Below the pieces are notes generated by a model. The model saw only the letters and a list, made by a program, of their open reading frames with translations, ran no database searches and had not been told where the DNA came from. Shown piece by piece: positions 42,360 to 51,688 of a stretch of DNA of 64,000 nucleotides. The first letter of the stretch is position 1, and each line of letters begins with the position of its first letter. Origin of the DNA: Parvibaculum sp963696585 (GTDB lineage Bacteria > Pseudomonadota > Alphaproteobacteria > Parvibaculales > Parvibaculaceae). The position numbers and the translations under genes were made by a program. The stretch spans positions 8,099 through 72,098 of the forward strand of contig CAVOKW010000031.1 of NCBI GenBank assembly GCA_963696585.1, in the 5' to 3' direction.

Positions 42360-43123
42360 CAAAGCCCCTGCTTGATGTGCCCGCCATTGAAATTGACGAT
42401 CTCACCGTCGCCTATCAGCGCGAGCCGGCGCTGCACCACCTGACCGGTCGCTTTGCGCCGGGCAGCCTCACCGCCATCATCGGTCCCAATGGGGCGGGCA
42501 AAAGCACCCTTCTCAAAACCATCGCCGGACTGCTCCCCGCCCGCGAAGGCCATATCCGCTTTGGCACGCTCTCGCCGCGCCGTATCGCCTTTCTCGCCCA
42601 GACCGCCGAGATCGAGCGTGATTTCCCGATCCATGTGCGGGATGTCGTCTCGCTTGGCCTCTGGCATGAACTGGGTCTCTTTGGTGGCATGACCAAGGCG
42701 CGCCATCAGCGCGTCGATGAAGCCCTTGCCGCTGTCGGTCTGGAGCATCAAGGCGCCCGCGCCATTGGATCGCTCTCCGCCGGGCAATTGCAGCGCGTAC
42801 TCTTTGCCCGGCTGCTCGTTCAGGATGCGCCAATCATTCTGCTTGATGAACCCTTTGCGGCCATTGACGAGCGCACCATCGCCGATCTCATGGCGCTCAT
42901 CATCCGCTGGCATGGTGAAGGCCGCACCATCGCCGCCGTGCTGCATGATCTCGATGCGGTGCGTCGTTATTTTCCGCAGGCGCTCTTGCTGGCGCGCGAG
43001 CCCGTCGCATGGGGCCCGACCCCTGACGTCCTGAGCGAAGAAAATCTCAAACAGGCCCGCTATATGGCAACGGGCTGGCACGACCCCCACCTCCTCACGC
43101 TGGAGCACAGGCATGATCTATGA
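42356..43123 (+). CDS. znuC: Zinc ABC transporter ATP-binding protein
   Basis: This 255-residue ATPase powers metal import. Walker A is GPNGAGKSTLLK, the signature is LSAGQLQRVLFARLL, Walker B is IILLDEPFAAID, and the H-loop is AAVLHDLDAV. The signature has SAGQ with Leu-Gln-Arg in place of the usual SGGQ. The start overlaps the leader peptide and the 3-prime end overlaps znuB by 11 bp. A Zur box upstream and histidine ligands in the binding protein point to zinc rather than manganese. Confidence 0.9.
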   Translation: MTKPLLDVPAIEIDDLTVAYQREPALHHLTGRFAPGSLTAIIGPNGAGKSTLLKTIAGLLPAREGHIRFGTLSPRRIAFLAQTAEIERDFPIHVRDVVSLGLWHELGLFGGMTKARHQRVDEALAAVGLEHQGARAIGSLSAGQLQRVLFARLLVQDAPIILLDEPFAAIDERTIADLMALIIRWHGEGRTIAAVLHDLDAVRRYFPQALLLAREPVAWGPTPDVLSEENLKQARYMATGWHDPHLLTLEHRHDL

Positions 43124-43982
43124 AGCGCTGATCGCTCCTTTTGCCGATTATGGCTTCATGCGCCGGGCGCTCGTTGCCTGCTTCGCGCTGTCGCTTGGCG
43201 GCGGCCCCATCGGCACATTCCTCGTCCTGCGCCGCATGAGCCTCATGGGCGATGCCATGTCCCACGCCATTCTGCCTGGCGCAGCGCTCGGTTTTCTTGT
43301 CGCCGGTCTCTCGCTCTGGGCGATGAGCCTTGGTGGCCTTGTCGTTGGCCTCACTGTCGCCCTGCTGGCCGGTCTGGTCAGCCGCGCCACAGCCCTGCGT
43401 GAAGATGCAAGCCTTGCCGGCTTTTACCTCATCAGCCTTGCCGCCGGTGTCTTGATCGTTTCAACGCGCGGCTCAAATGTCGATCTGCTGCATGTCCTTT
43501 TTGGCACCATTCTGTCCGTCGATGCGAACGCCCTGCTGCTCGTCGCCGCCATCGCCTCGCTCACACTTGTCGCGCTGGCGCTGCTCTATCGCCCCCTGGT
43601 CGCGGAAAGTTTCGACCCGGCCTTTCTGCGCACCACGGCGCGCGGCGGCTCGCTCTATCACATCGGCTTTCTTGTGCTGGTCGTCGTCAATCTTGTCGCA
43701 GGTTTTCAGGCGCTGGGCACCTTGATGGCCGTCGGCTTGATGATGCTGCCTGCCGCCGCTGCACGCTTCTGGGCGCGCGAGGTCTGGTCGCTCGCCCTCC
43801 TCTCAACCGGCATGGCCTTCATCTCCGGCCTGACCGGACTGCTCATGTCCTATCACTTCAATCTGCCTTCCGGCCCGGCCATCATTCTGACGGCTGGCGC
43901 TTTCTATCTGACCTCCATCGCGCTTGGCACGCATGACAGCCTGCGCACGCGCTATTTCCCCTCCATTCATCGCCACGAGTGA
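43113..43982 (+). CDS. znuB: Zinc ABC transporter permease
   Basis: This 289-residue ABC-3 family membrane protein has about eight helices. It includes the family segment LRRMSLMGDAMSHAILPGAALGF and the later DPAFLRTTARGG loop that contacts the ATPase. LGTLMAVGLMMLPAAAARFWA is near the C-terminus. It starts inside znuC and ends over the znuA start region, so the three proteins are coupled. Confidence 0.92.
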   Translation: MIYEALIAPFADYGFMRRALVACFALSLGGGPIGTFLVLRRMSLMGDAMSHAILPGAALGFLVAGLSLWAMSLGGLVVGLTVALLAGLVSRATALREDASLAGFYLISLAAGVLIVSTRGSNVDLLHVLFGTILSVDANALLLVAAIASLTLVALALLYRPLVAESFDPAFLRTTARGGSLYHIGFLVLVVVNLVAGFQALGTLMAVGLMMLPAAAARFWAREVWSLALLSTGMAFISGLTGLLMSYHFNLPSGPAIILTAGAFYLTSIALGTHDSLRTRYFPSIHRHE

Positions 43983-43987
43983 TCACC

Positions 43988-44896
43988 ATGCGCCATAAAC
44001 TTCTCTTCATCGTCATGGCCCTGTTTGCCTTCGCCGCCCCAGCGAATGCCAAGACGCTCAATGTCGTTGCGAGTTTCAGTATTCTGGGCGACATGGTCCA
44101 GCGGGTCGCGGGCGACAATATCACCCTCACCACCCTTGTCGGTCCCGATGGCGACGCGCATTCCTTCGAGCCAAGCCCGGATGACGCAACCGCCCTGGCA
44201 AAAGCCGATCTCGTCTTTCTCAATGGTCTTGGCTTTGAAAGCTGGTTTGCCCGTCTCGCGTCCGCATCCGGCACAAAGGCCGTTTTTGTCACGACGAGTT
44301 TTGGCGTGATGACCCGCAAGATGGAAGGGGATGGCGAGAGCATCCTCGACCCCCATGCCTGGCAAGACCTCGGCAATGGCCTGATCTATGTCCGCAATAT
44401 CCGTGACGCGCTGATCAAGGCAGACCCCGCCCATCGGGCAGCCTATACCGCCAATGCCGATCGCTACATGGATGAAATATCAGCGCTCAACACATGGACG
44501 AGAGATCAAATCACCACACTTCCGCGTGACAAGCGCAAGATCATCACCACGCATGATGCCTTCGGTTATTTTGGGGCGGCCTATGGCGTCTCATTTCTCG
44601 CCCCCGAGGGCCTCAGCACCGATGCCGAACCCGGCGCAGGCGATCTTGCCCGCCTGATCGACGAGATCCGCACCAAACAGATCAAGGCGCTCTTCATCGA
44701 AAACATGACCGATCCGCGCATGATGCAAACCATCGCCAGGGAAACCGGTGCCGAGCTGCCGCAAGGCAGGGACGCGGAACTTTATTCGGATGCGCTTTCC
44801 GCCGCCGATGGTCCCGCGCCAACCTATCTCGACATGTTTCGCAATAACGTGCCGAAGCTCCTGGCAGCGATGGCGAAGAACCAGGACCGCCATTGA
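43988..44896 (+). CDS. znuA: Zinc ABC transporter substrate-binding protein
   Basis: This is a 302-residue cluster A-I periplasmic protein with a signal peptide ending PANA. Likely ligands are H58 (DGDAHSFEPSPDD), H123 (LDPHAWQD), H189 (ITTHDAFGYF) and D268 (YSDAL). A His at the third position is characteristic of zinc binders; manganese proteins have Glu there. The flexible His-rich loop of E. coli ZnuA is absent, as in AztC-type proteins. The ATG at 43988 follows the znuB stop by 5 bp; an in-frame GTG at 43979 overlaps it. Confidence 0.92.
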   Translation: MRHKLLFIVMALFAFAAPANAKTLNVVASFSILGDMVQRVAGDNITLTTLVGPDGDAHSFEPSPDDATALAKADLVFLNGLGFESWFARLASASGTKAVFVTTSFGVMTRKMEGDGESILDPHAWQDLGNGLIYVRNIRDALIKADPAHRAAYTANADRYMDEISALNTWTRDQITTLPRDKRKIITTHDAFGYFGAAYGVSFLAPEGLSTDAEPGAGDLARLIDEIRTKQIKALFIENMTDPRMMQTIARETGAELPQGRDAELYSDALSAADGPAPTYLDMFRNNVPKLLAAMAKNQDRH

Positions 44897-44948
44897 GTTT
44901 CGATAACGTCCGGGCGAGCAACGCGAAGCAATCCATTCTTTCCTTTGG

Positions 44949-44976
44949 ATTGCCGCGCACCTTCGGTGCGCGCAAT
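44949..44976. repeat. Palindromic repeat after znuA
   Basis: ATTGCCGCGCACC-TTCG-GGTGCGCGCAAT forms a hairpin 53 bp after the znuA stop. It belongs to the GGATTGCC...GCAATGAC type also seen near 7290-7362 and may end the znu transcript. Confidence 0.6.
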
Positions 44977-45044
44977 GACAGCGACGCGAAAAAAGTCCGT
45001 CATGAAGACGCTCCCGGGACGACAGGTCTCAAAATCCCGCTCCG

Positions 45045-45611
45045 TCATAATCGGGCCGTCATCCCGGCACTTGTTGCCGGGATCCATGGGCCGGGGCCAC
45101 ATCTCCGATCCTGTTGCGGCTTGGTGATCTCGCCCTTGACGCCTGTAAAAGCACCAATATCCAACTCGCGATAAAGGAGCCGTGAAGCATCCACAGGCCC
45201 CGGCATGGTGAGGCGGCCGGGCGGCACGGGACCAAAGCCGACCCGCGCATAATAAGGCGCGTCCCCGACAAGGATCACAAGCCGGTAGCCAAGTTTCTTG
45301 GCGTCGGCCAAACCGCGCTCCATCATCTGAATGCCACAGCCCTTGCCGCGCAAGGCTGGCTCAACCGCCAGCGGCCCCAGCATCAGCCCCGGTCTGCCGC
45401 CAATCAGGATCGGCCAGAAAGTCAGCGAGCCGACCATGCGCCGCGCCGCGCCTTCGCCCGTAAAGGCGACATAGGAAAGCTCCGGTATGGCCTTGTTGCC
45501 CTCGCGCAGCCGCTGGGCCGTCTTGGCATAGCGACCCGGCCCGAAGGACAGGTCCAGCAAGGCCGCAATCGCAGGCCCGTGCTCAGGCCGCTCGATTTCT
45601 ATCTGGAACAT
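45045..45611 (-). CDS. GNAT acetyltransferase (YhbS-like) with repeat-derived C-terminus
   Basis: This 188-residue protein has the GNAT acetyl-CoA motif LAVEPALRGKGCGIQMMERGL and LVILVGDAPYYARVGFGPVP, close to YhbS-type acetyltransferases. The substrate is unknown. The last 17 residues (from GPGPWIPATSAGMTARL) are encoded by a palindromic intergenic repeat at 45061-45083, so the natural stop has been lost and the frame now reads through the element. The core domain appears complete before that. The upstream ribosome site is weak. Confidence 0.85.
   Translation of the reverse strand: MFQIEIERPEHGPAIAALLDLSFGPGRYAKTAQRLREGNKAIPELSYVAFTGEGAARRMVGSLTFWPILIGGRPGLMLGPLAVEPALRGKGCGIQMMERGLADAKKLGYRLVILVGDAPYYARVGFGPVPPGRLTMPGPVDASRLLYRELDIGAFTGVKGEITKPQQDRRCGPGPWIPATSAGMTARL
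45061..45083. repeat. Palindromic repeat inside a coding 3-prime end
   Basis: ATCCCGGCA-CTTGT-TGCCGGGAT is the same palindrome as that in the 233-bp units at 6.8-7.3 kb. It lies wholly within the last codons of the GNAT gene. Confidence 0.85.
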
Positions 45612-45909
45612 GGAATCGCTTTCAGTGCGAAGGGGAGAGTATGTCGCTCACCCACCCCGCTGGCTCTCAGACCGGCATCAAGGGCAAGGCAAGACGATAC
45701 GCAAAGGCCCGGGCAGAAATGCTCGCCTCTCGTCGTCCTCGTCGCTGTGCCCGAAGGCTATAGGCTGCAAAATGCGTCATGGTCTCTTGCCTGTCATCCG
45801 CCGCATCACCCATTCTTCCGCCAGCGGAAGAAAGGCGGATAGCACGTCAGCCCGCCGCCCGTAAAGCCTTTCGTCACGCGATCCTTGATCAGCGATCCGG
45901 GCCGCCTCG
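45612..45909. other. Gap between GNAT and LysR genes, no gene seen
   Basis: No open frame with convincing protein character was found in this 298-bp gap. A TTCTTCCGC-CA-GCGGAAGAA dyad at 45813-45832, without a T tract, lies 78 bp past the LysR stop and may be its transcript end. Confidence 0.5.
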
Positions 45910-46818
45910 TCAAAGCCAGGGCGCCTTGTCCGGGCCAAACTTCTCGACCATGAAATCGATGAAGGCGCGTACCTTGATCGAGAGATGCCGACTATGGGGA
46001 TACATGGCGTGGAGCTTCATGGGGGGCAGATGCCAATCATTCATGACACTCACCAGTCGCCCCGCCCGGACCTGCTCATAGCAGAGAAAATCCGGACATA
46101 AGGCAAAACCAAGCCCCGCCAGCATCACCGGCATCATCGCATCACTATTATTGGTCAGAAGCGGGCCAGATAGCTCCGCCATCGCCGTCTCGCCGCTCTC
46201 ATGTGTGAACTCGATCTGATCGGGTCGCGCCTGCAACGAATAGCTGAGCGCTTTCTGGCTCGCAAGATCACGCGGATGCTGCGGTGTACCATGCGCCTTG
46301 AAATAGCCGGGCGTGGCCACGACCAGCACCCGCACGGGCGCCAATTGCCGTGCCACCAGACTTGAATCCGTCAGGGTTGAAACACGCAGCGAAACGTCAA
46401 AGCCCTCTTCGACGAGATCAACCCGCCGGTCATTCAGCACAAGATCAAGGGTGAGATCAGGATAGCGGATCAGAAACTCCGGCAGCACGGGCCCCAATTG
46501 CGTGATGCCGAAACTCATCGGCCCATTGATCCGCAAGCGACCCCGCACCGCGCCCTCGATGCAGATGACTTCCTGTTCGGCCTCTTCCGCCTCCGCCACA
46601 ATGCGCTGGGCGCGCTCATAAACCACCGCACCTGCTTCCGTGACGCTCAGTCGGCGCGTCGTGCGGTTCAGCAGGCGAACGCCAAGCTGGTCCTCCAGCG
46701 CGGCGATTTGGCGGCTTACCATGGATTTTGAGAGCTTGAGGGCGTCTGCCGCTGCGGTGAACCCGCCCGTTTCCACGACCTTGGCATAAACCAGAAAGGC
46801 ATTGAGATCGCTGACCAT
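45910..46818 (-). CDS. LysR-family transcriptional regulator
   Basis: This 302-residue regulator has the N-terminal helix-turn-helix GGFTAAADALKLSKSMVSRQ and LEDQLGVRLLNRTTRRLSVT. A two-lobed effector domain of normal length follows. The sequence resembles the AaeR/DsdC-like group that controls adjacent oxidoreductase genes. It is divergent from wrbA across 142 bp that contain a 6+6 inverted repeat. Regulation of wrbA is inferred from position. Confidence 0.92.
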   Translation of the reverse strand: MVSDLNAFLVYAKVVETGGFTAAADALKLSKSMVSRQIAALEDQLGVRLLNRTTRRLSVTEAGAVVYERAQRIVAEAEEAEQEVICIEGAVRGRLRINGPMSFGITQLGPVLPEFLIRYPDLTLDLVLNDRRVDLVEEGFDVSLRVSTLTDSSLVARQLAPVRVLVVATPGYFKAHGTPQHPRDLASQKALSYSLQARPDQIEFTHESGETAMAELSGPLLTNNSDAMMPVMLAGLGFALCPDFLCYEQVRAGRLVSVMNDWHLPPMKLHAMYPHSRHLSIKVRAFIDFMVEKFGPDKAPWL

Positions 46819-46857
46819 AGCCGTTCCCGCTTTCCCATATTTGTGTCACCTGATGCA

Positions 46858-46885
46858 ACAATCTGTTCCTTAAATCATGGATTGT
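46858..46885. promoter_or_regulatory. Inverted repeat in the LysR-wrbA divergent promoter
   Basis: ACAATC (46858-46863), 16 bases, and GATTGT (46880-46885) form a perfect dyad. Its place between divergent LysR and target genes suits a LysR-type operator. Confidence 0.45.
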
Positions 46886-46960
46886 CTTTGCCAGAAGATC
46901 AATTATTTCTTGGGGCAAGCAAGCATCTGGCCGTCAGGGCCAAACAATCGAGAGGGTGTC

Positions 46961-47575
46961 ATGAACGAAAAAACCAAGATTCTGGTCCTGTATCACAGCG
47001 CCTATGGCCATATCGAAACCATGGCCAAGGCCGTCGCCGAAGGTGTTGCCAGCGTCAGTGGCGTTGAGGCTGTGCTCAAGCGCGTGCCTGAAACCATGCC
47101 GCTGGAGGCGATGAAGGCCGCCCACATGAAGGCCGATCAGGCCGCCCCGATCGCCGATCCCAATGAGTTGGGCGATTATGACGGCATCATCTTCGGCACA
47201 CCCACCCGCTTTGGCAACATGACGGGCCAGATGCGGACCTTTCTCGACCAGACCGGCGGCCTCTGGACCAAGGGCGCGCTGAACGGCAAACCCGGCAGCG
47301 TCTTTGTCTCGACGGGCACTGGCGGCGGTCGCGAAACCACCGTCACCTCGTTCCACACCACGCTCCTGCATCACGGCATGATCATTGTCGGCCTGTCTTA
47401 CGCTTCGCCGGAATTGGGTGATGTGTCGGTTGTGCATGGCTCATCGCCCTATGCCGCAGGCACCATCGCAACCGGGGCTGACGGTCAGAACCGCAACCCG
47501 AACGAAAACGAACTCGCCATGGCCCGCTTTCAGGGCGCGCGCGTGGCGGCGATCGCCCAAAAACTCAAGAGCTAG
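46961..47575 (+). CDS. wrbA: NAD(P)H:quinone oxidoreductase, type IV
   Basis: WrbA reduces quinones by two electrons with FMN, avoiding semiquinone radicals. The ATG at 46961 with AGAGGG gives 204 residues. Flavodoxin-like landmarks are LVLYHSAYGHIETMAKAVAEG, IIFGTPTRFGNMTGQMRTFL and FVSTGTGGGRETT. GLSYASPELGDVSVVHGSSP is typical of WrbA. A divergent LysR gene and a downstream pirin gene form a redox-related neighbourhood. Confidence 0.95.
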   Translation: MNEKTKILVLYHSAYGHIETMAKAVAEGVASVSGVEAVLKRVPETMPLEAMKAAHMKADQAAPIADPNELGDYDGIIFGTPTRFGNMTGQMRTFLDQTGGLWTKGALNGKPGSVFVSTGTGGGRETTVTSFHTTLLHHGMIIVGLSYASPELGDVSVVHGSSPYAAGTIATGADGQNRNPNENELAMARFQGARVAAIAQKLKS

Positions 47576-47708
47576 GGCAAAGCCAAATCCCGGCACGTCG
47601 GTCGGCAACGCCCCCAACCCCGCCGATGCGCCACAGCCGGTCCGCTTCATCTCCTCCCCCTCGGTGGCGGACCGGCCCCTCTGCTCGAATATCGAAAGGA
47701 GTGACGGC

Positions 47709-48434
47709 ATGATTGACGTTCGCACGTTGGAAAGCCTCGGCACCGCCGAACATGGCTGGCTGAGCGCCAGGCACCACTTCTCATTCGCCAACTACCACGA
47801 TCCGGCCCGCACCGGCTGGGGCAGACTGCTTGTCTGGAACGATGATCTGATCCGCGCTGGCAAAGGCTTCCCTCGCCACGGTCATCGCGACATGGAAATC
47901 ATCACCTATGTCCGCGAAGGTGCGATCACCCATCGCGATCATCTCAACAATGAAGGCCGCACCAAGGCGGGTGACGTGCAGGTGATGTCGGCAGGACGCG
48001 GCATCCTGCATGAGGAATGGAACCTCGAAGACAGGGACAGTCGCATTTTCCAGATCTGGATCGCGCCGGATCGCGACGGACTGACGCCACGCTGGGAAAC
48101 GGCGAGTTTTCCGCGCGATGGACGCAAGAACCGTCTCGTGCCGCTGGCCAGCGGGCGCAAGGAGGCCAATGCCGATGCGCTCTGGGCCGACGCCCTGTGG
48201 ATTGCGCAAGACGCCGCCGTGCTCGGCGCCACGCTCGAAAAAGGCGTCACCGTGACCCATGATCTCTCGGGCGGTCGCCTTGCCTATCTCGTACCGGCGC
48301 ATGGCAGCGTGAGCGTGAACGGAACGCTTGTGCCTGAACGCGCAGGTGCCGCCATCCGCGATGTGGCAACACTGGAAATCACCGCCAATGAGGATGCCGA
48401 GATCCTCCTGGTCGACCTTCCGCCAGAGCAGTAA
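47709..48434 (+). CDS. Pirin family protein (YhhW-like quercetinase)
   Basis: This 241-residue bicupin has the N-terminal metal site in FPRHGHRDMEIITYVREG, with THRDHLNNEG and VMSAGRGILHEEWN. These supply the His/His/His/Glu ligands of YhhW, which oxidises quercetin in vitro. A GGAG site precedes the ATG at 47709. It follows wrbA by 133 bp on the same strand; the pair is common in proteobacteria and is often LysR-controlled. Confidence 0.93.
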   Translation: MIDVRTLESLGTAEHGWLSARHHFSFANYHDPARTGWGRLLVWNDDLIRAGKGFPRHGHRDMEIITYVREGAITHRDHLNNEGRTKAGDVQVMSAGRGILHEEWNLEDRDSRIFQIWIAPDRDGLTPRWETASFPRDGRKNRLVPLASGRKEANADALWADALWIAQDAAVLGATLEKGVTVTHDLSGGRLAYLVPAHGSVSVNGTLVPERAGAAIRDVATLEITANEDAEILLVDLPPEQ

Positions 48435-48600
48435 CCGCGCCACATCTCAATCCGTCATCGCCAGGACAGCCTTGATTGTCACGTCACGCCTGGTCTTTCA
48501 ATGACGAATGGGCCCGATAGCGCGGGCTATCGTTTCGCGCCAGCCCACGCTAGCATCCTCCCAGGGACCGATAGTGCCTGCATGACAAAGGGGGAAGGCA

Positions 48601-50028
48601 ATGAGCGCTTTTGAAGATTATGGCAGCTATGACGGTCTGGGCCTTGCCTCGCTCGTCAAATCCGGCGAAGTCACCCCGCTCGAATTGCTCGATGCTGCCA
48701 TTGCCAGAACCGAAGCCCTCAATCCCCAAATCAATGCCGTCACCGTCAAACACTATGATGAGGCGCGCGCCCAGATAAAAGCGGGTCTGCCGGAAGGGCC
48801 CTATCGCGGCGTGCCGTTTCTGCTCAAGGATCTGGGCATGGCGCTCAAGGGCACCATCACGACAGGTGGTTCAGCGTTTTTTGCCGATGATCGCGCCGAT
48901 CACAACAGCACGCTGACGGATCGTTATCTGAAAGCGGGACTGGTCATTTTTGGCAAGACCAACTCGCCCGAATTTGGCCTGACCGTCACCACCGAACCCA
49001 AGCTGCATGGGCCCTCGCGCAATCCCTGGAACCTTGCCCATTCGACCGGCGGTTCATCAGGGGGCGCGGCAGCCGCCGTTGCGGCGGGCCTTGTTCCCGT
49101 GGCCAATGCCAGCGATGGCGGCGGCTCCATCCGTGTGCCTTCGGCTGCCTGTGGCGTTTTCGGGATGAAGCCCACCCGCGCCCGCACGCCTTCAGGCCCT
49201 GATCGCGGCGAAGGCTGGGCTGGCATGTCGATCAAACATGTTGTCTCGCGCAGCGTGCGTGATAGCGCCGCCATGCTTGATGCAACTTGCGGTGCGGCCC
49301 CCGGCGATCCTTATGCCGCGCCCCACCAGCAACGCCCCTATCTTCTGGAAATGGCAACCGCGCCCGGTTCCCTGCGCATCGCCTACACAACCCGCCGCCC
49401 TGATGGTTCGCTCTGCCACCCGGAAGTCGTCGCTGCGGTCGAAGCGACGGCGCATCTTTGCGAAGATTTGGGTCATGTTGTGGAAGAAGCGCGATTGGAG
49501 GTCGATCCTGCCGCCATGTCAAAGGCGCAAGCGGCTATCATTGCCGCCAATGTCGCCGTCGAAGTGAACGAACGCGCCCGCATATTGGGACGCGACGCGA
49601 CGCCTGAAGATCTCGAACGCATCACATGGCTGACCGCGCAGAGTGGCCGCAAGGTCAGCGCCACCGACTATGTCGAGGCCACAATCTTCATCCACCAGCT
49701 CAGCCGCCGCTTTGCCGATTTCATGACGAGCCATGATGTGCTTCTCGGCCCGACGCTCGCCACACCGCCGATCCCGCTCGGCTGGCTCGACATGATGACC
49801 ACCGATGTCGGCACTTACTTTGCGCGCATGAGCGACTATGTGCCCGGCATCGCCATGTTCAACATGACCGGCCAGCCCTCCATGTCGATGCCTCTGCATC
49901 TGAGCAGGGACGGCTTGCCGCTCGGCATGATGTTCACCGGCCGCTTTGGCGACGAAGCAACGCTTTTCCGCCTCGCCGGTCAGATCGAACTCGCCAAACC
50001 CTGGTTGGCGCATTATCCAAAACTCTGA
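48601..50028 (+). CDS. Amidase signature family hydrolase
   Basis: This 475-residue cytoplasmic amidase has the Ser-cisSer-Lys triad. K76 is in VPFLLKDLG, the cis-Ser is S152 in STGGSSGGAAAAVAAG, and the nucleophile is S176 in SDGGGSIRVPSA. The C-terminal part (FNMTGQPSMSMPLHLSRDGL) matches the family. It is not GatA, as neither gatC nor gatB is nearby, so a general amide or 6-aminohexanoate-type substrate is likely but unspecified. GGGGGAAGG precedes the ATG. Confidence 0.92.
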   Translation: MSAFEDYGSYDGLGLASLVKSGEVTPLELLDAAIARTEALNPQINAVTVKHYDEARAQIKAGLPEGPYRGVPFLLKDLGMALKGTITTGGSAFFADDRADHNSTLTDRYLKAGLVIFGKTNSPEFGLTVTTEPKLHGPSRNPWNLAHSTGGSSGGAAAAVAAGLVPVANASDGGGSIRVPSAACGVFGMKPTRARTPSGPDRGEGWAGMSIKHVVSRSVRDSAAMLDATCGAAPGDPYAAPHQQRPYLLEMATAPGSLRIAYTTRRPDGSLCHPEVVAAVEATAHLCEDLGHVVEEARLEVDPAAMSKAQAAIIAANVAVEVNERARILGRDATPEDLERITWLTAQSGRKVSATDYVEATIFIHQLSRRFADFMTSHDVLLGPTLATPPIPLGWLDMMTTDVGTYFARMSDYVPGIAMFNMTGQPSMSMPLHLSRDGLPLGMMFTGRFGDEATLFRLAGQIELAKPWLAHYPKL

Positions 50029-50029
50029 T

Positions 50030-50503
50030 CTACCAGAGCGTCTCTGGCGTCAGCCCTTCCAGCACCTCGGCGATGCGCCGTCGCGTGGAGGGGCTGGTCC
50101 CCTCTGGCAGGGCATCGGGTGGATAGAAGCCATATTCGGCAATCTCGGCGCTGCGGCGGGTTTCGTGGCGAAAATCACCCGGCCCCACGAGATACATCGC
50201 CACATGATCGGATTTGAACTCGCGGAAATTCGCGTAAAGCGCAAAGAGCCGGGGCGGCTCCAGCATGATGATGCCCGCTTCTTCATCCAGTTCGCGGATC
50301 AGCGCATCCGGCATGGTCTCGCCCCGGCTGACACCGCCACCGGGCAAGAACCAGCCCCTCATGTAGGTATGGCGCACAAGCAGCACCTCGCCCGCCTCAT
50401 TGCGCACAAACCCGCGCACCCCGACCGTCAAGGGCCGGGCAAGCCGCCAATAAAGGCGAATGAGGAATCTCGCAATGAGCCAGATCGGCTGGGGCAAGGT
50501 CAT
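50030..50503 (-). CDS. NUDIX hydrolase
   Basis: The ATG at 50503 (MTLPQPIWLIARFLIRLYW) gives 157 residues; an in-frame ATG at 50551 would add 16. The NUDIX box runs GGGVSRGETMPDALIRELDE followed by EAGI, after YMRGWFLPGG. The N-terminal hydrophobic helix is unusual for a soluble NUDIX enzyme but common in this subfamily. The substrate is unknown. It converges on the amidase with a 1-bp gap. Confidence 0.88.
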   Translation of the reverse strand: MTLPQPIWLIARFLIRLYWRLARPLTVGVRGFVRNEAGEVLLVRHTYMRGWFLPGGGVSRGETMPDALIRELDEEAGIIMLEPPRLFALYANFREFKSDHVAMYLVGPGDFRHETRRSAEIAEYGFYPPDALPEGTSPSTRRRIAEVLEGLTPETLW

Positions 50504-50635
50504 GATGGGAGCCAATCTAGCATGTGCTTTGACCCCGGTCGCGATTATCACGACCGCATTTAGCTGTCGTCAACACTCCGTCTTTATTCTCGGCCCACCG
50601 TCACAATGGGCTGTGCCGGAAGTGAGAACGACGCA

Positions 50636-51529
50636 ATGGGCATTCTCTCTCGACTGACAATGTTTCGGAAGCGCGAGACACAAAGCGCCGAGGAAACACC
50701 GCAAGTCTCCCGCGAGGCGCTGGCGCGCGTTTTGCGAACGGGAAATCATGCGCGTGGCTCGCTCTCGGCTGCCGAATTGGGCCAGTCCATCGCCACCTCC
50801 CTCAGCACCATCGAAACGGCGGTCCTGGCAATCGATGCGCTTGCCGAGCGGCTGCGCGAAGCCCATGACCTGCTGGCCGATGCCGCCCGCAATCCCGATC
50901 TCGCTCGCCGTGCCCTGCTTGCCGGTCGCTATGACGATCTGCGCGATGAAATCGATGCGATCGTGGGGTCTGCCTCGCATAATCGCGTCAACCTCATCAA
51001 TGGTCGCCTCATAGAGGGCCGCTATTCGAGCTTCTCCACCGCCCTCGATCAGGAAGGTCGCGCTGGCGTATCCCTCCCGGTTGTCAACCTCACCTCATCG
51101 CCGGAAGGCCTGTCGCTCTCGCCGCCACGCAGCGCATTTTCTGAAGATGCGGAAGTCACCATGATCGCTGCCGAAGTTGACGCCGCCCGTGACCGGGTCT
51201 TGCGCATCAGCGAACATTATGCCGACCACGCCGTCATGATGGCCGACCGCCTGTCGCGCCTTCAGCTCGCCGCAGGCTCGCGGATCATCGCCTCGGTCCT
51301 GCCCACGGGGGCCGATGCCCCCCTGCCCGCAGAACCGGTCTCGCTTGCAAAAGGCGAAAAGAGTTCAGGACCGAGCCTGATCGACATCGGGATAGAGGAA
51401 GTTGAAACGAAACTGCGCGCCATCAACGAACGCATTGCCCAGAAAGCCGAAGCCCAAATCACGGACCACCCTGTTTCCGATCTTGCGGCCATCGCCCCGT
51501 CGCCATTGGATGGCGAAAAAGCCGACTGA
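50636..51529 (+). CDS. Flagellin-like helical protein heading a phosphorelay cluster
   Basis: The 297-residue protein (ATG at 50636, MGILSRLTMFRKRE) has a segment at 50-130 like the flagellin N-terminal helix region. Two long helices are followed by YDDLRDEIDAIVGSASHNRV and NLINGRL, matching the flagellin pattern of a helix ending in N-x-x-NLL. There is no full D1/D2 domain. A second helix pair near 190-220 (DAARDRVLRISEHYADHAVM) could mimic the flagellin C-terminus. No flagellar gene is nearby. It precedes receiver-HPt-receiver genes, so a role in motility or surface signalling is a guess. Confidence 0.6.
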   Translation: MGILSRLTMFRKRETQSAEETPQVSREALARVLRTGNHARGSLSAAELGQSIATSLSTIETAVLAIDALAERLREAHDLLADAARNPDLARRALLAGRYDDLRDEIDAIVGSASHNRVNLINGRLIEGRYSSFSTALDQEGRAGVSLPVVNLTSSPEGLSLSPPRSAFSEDAEVTMIAAEVDAARDRVLRISEHYADHAVMMADRLSRLQLAAGSRIIASVLPTGADAPLPAEPVSLAKGEKSSGPSLIDIGIEEVETKLRAINERIAQKAEAQITDHPVSDLAAIAPSPLDGEKAD

Positions 51530-51688
51530 AACGGCTCATTCAAGCCGTTTTCCATCTGATTTTCCCGGTTTGGATACCACTTTCTTAAGACCTTGCGCCT
51601 ATCGTCGCCCCAGGCTCGCCTATGCAGGATCGAGCCGGTACCGAACCGGACATACGGTGCCTGATACGACCTTGGGGATGCGTGGCGG

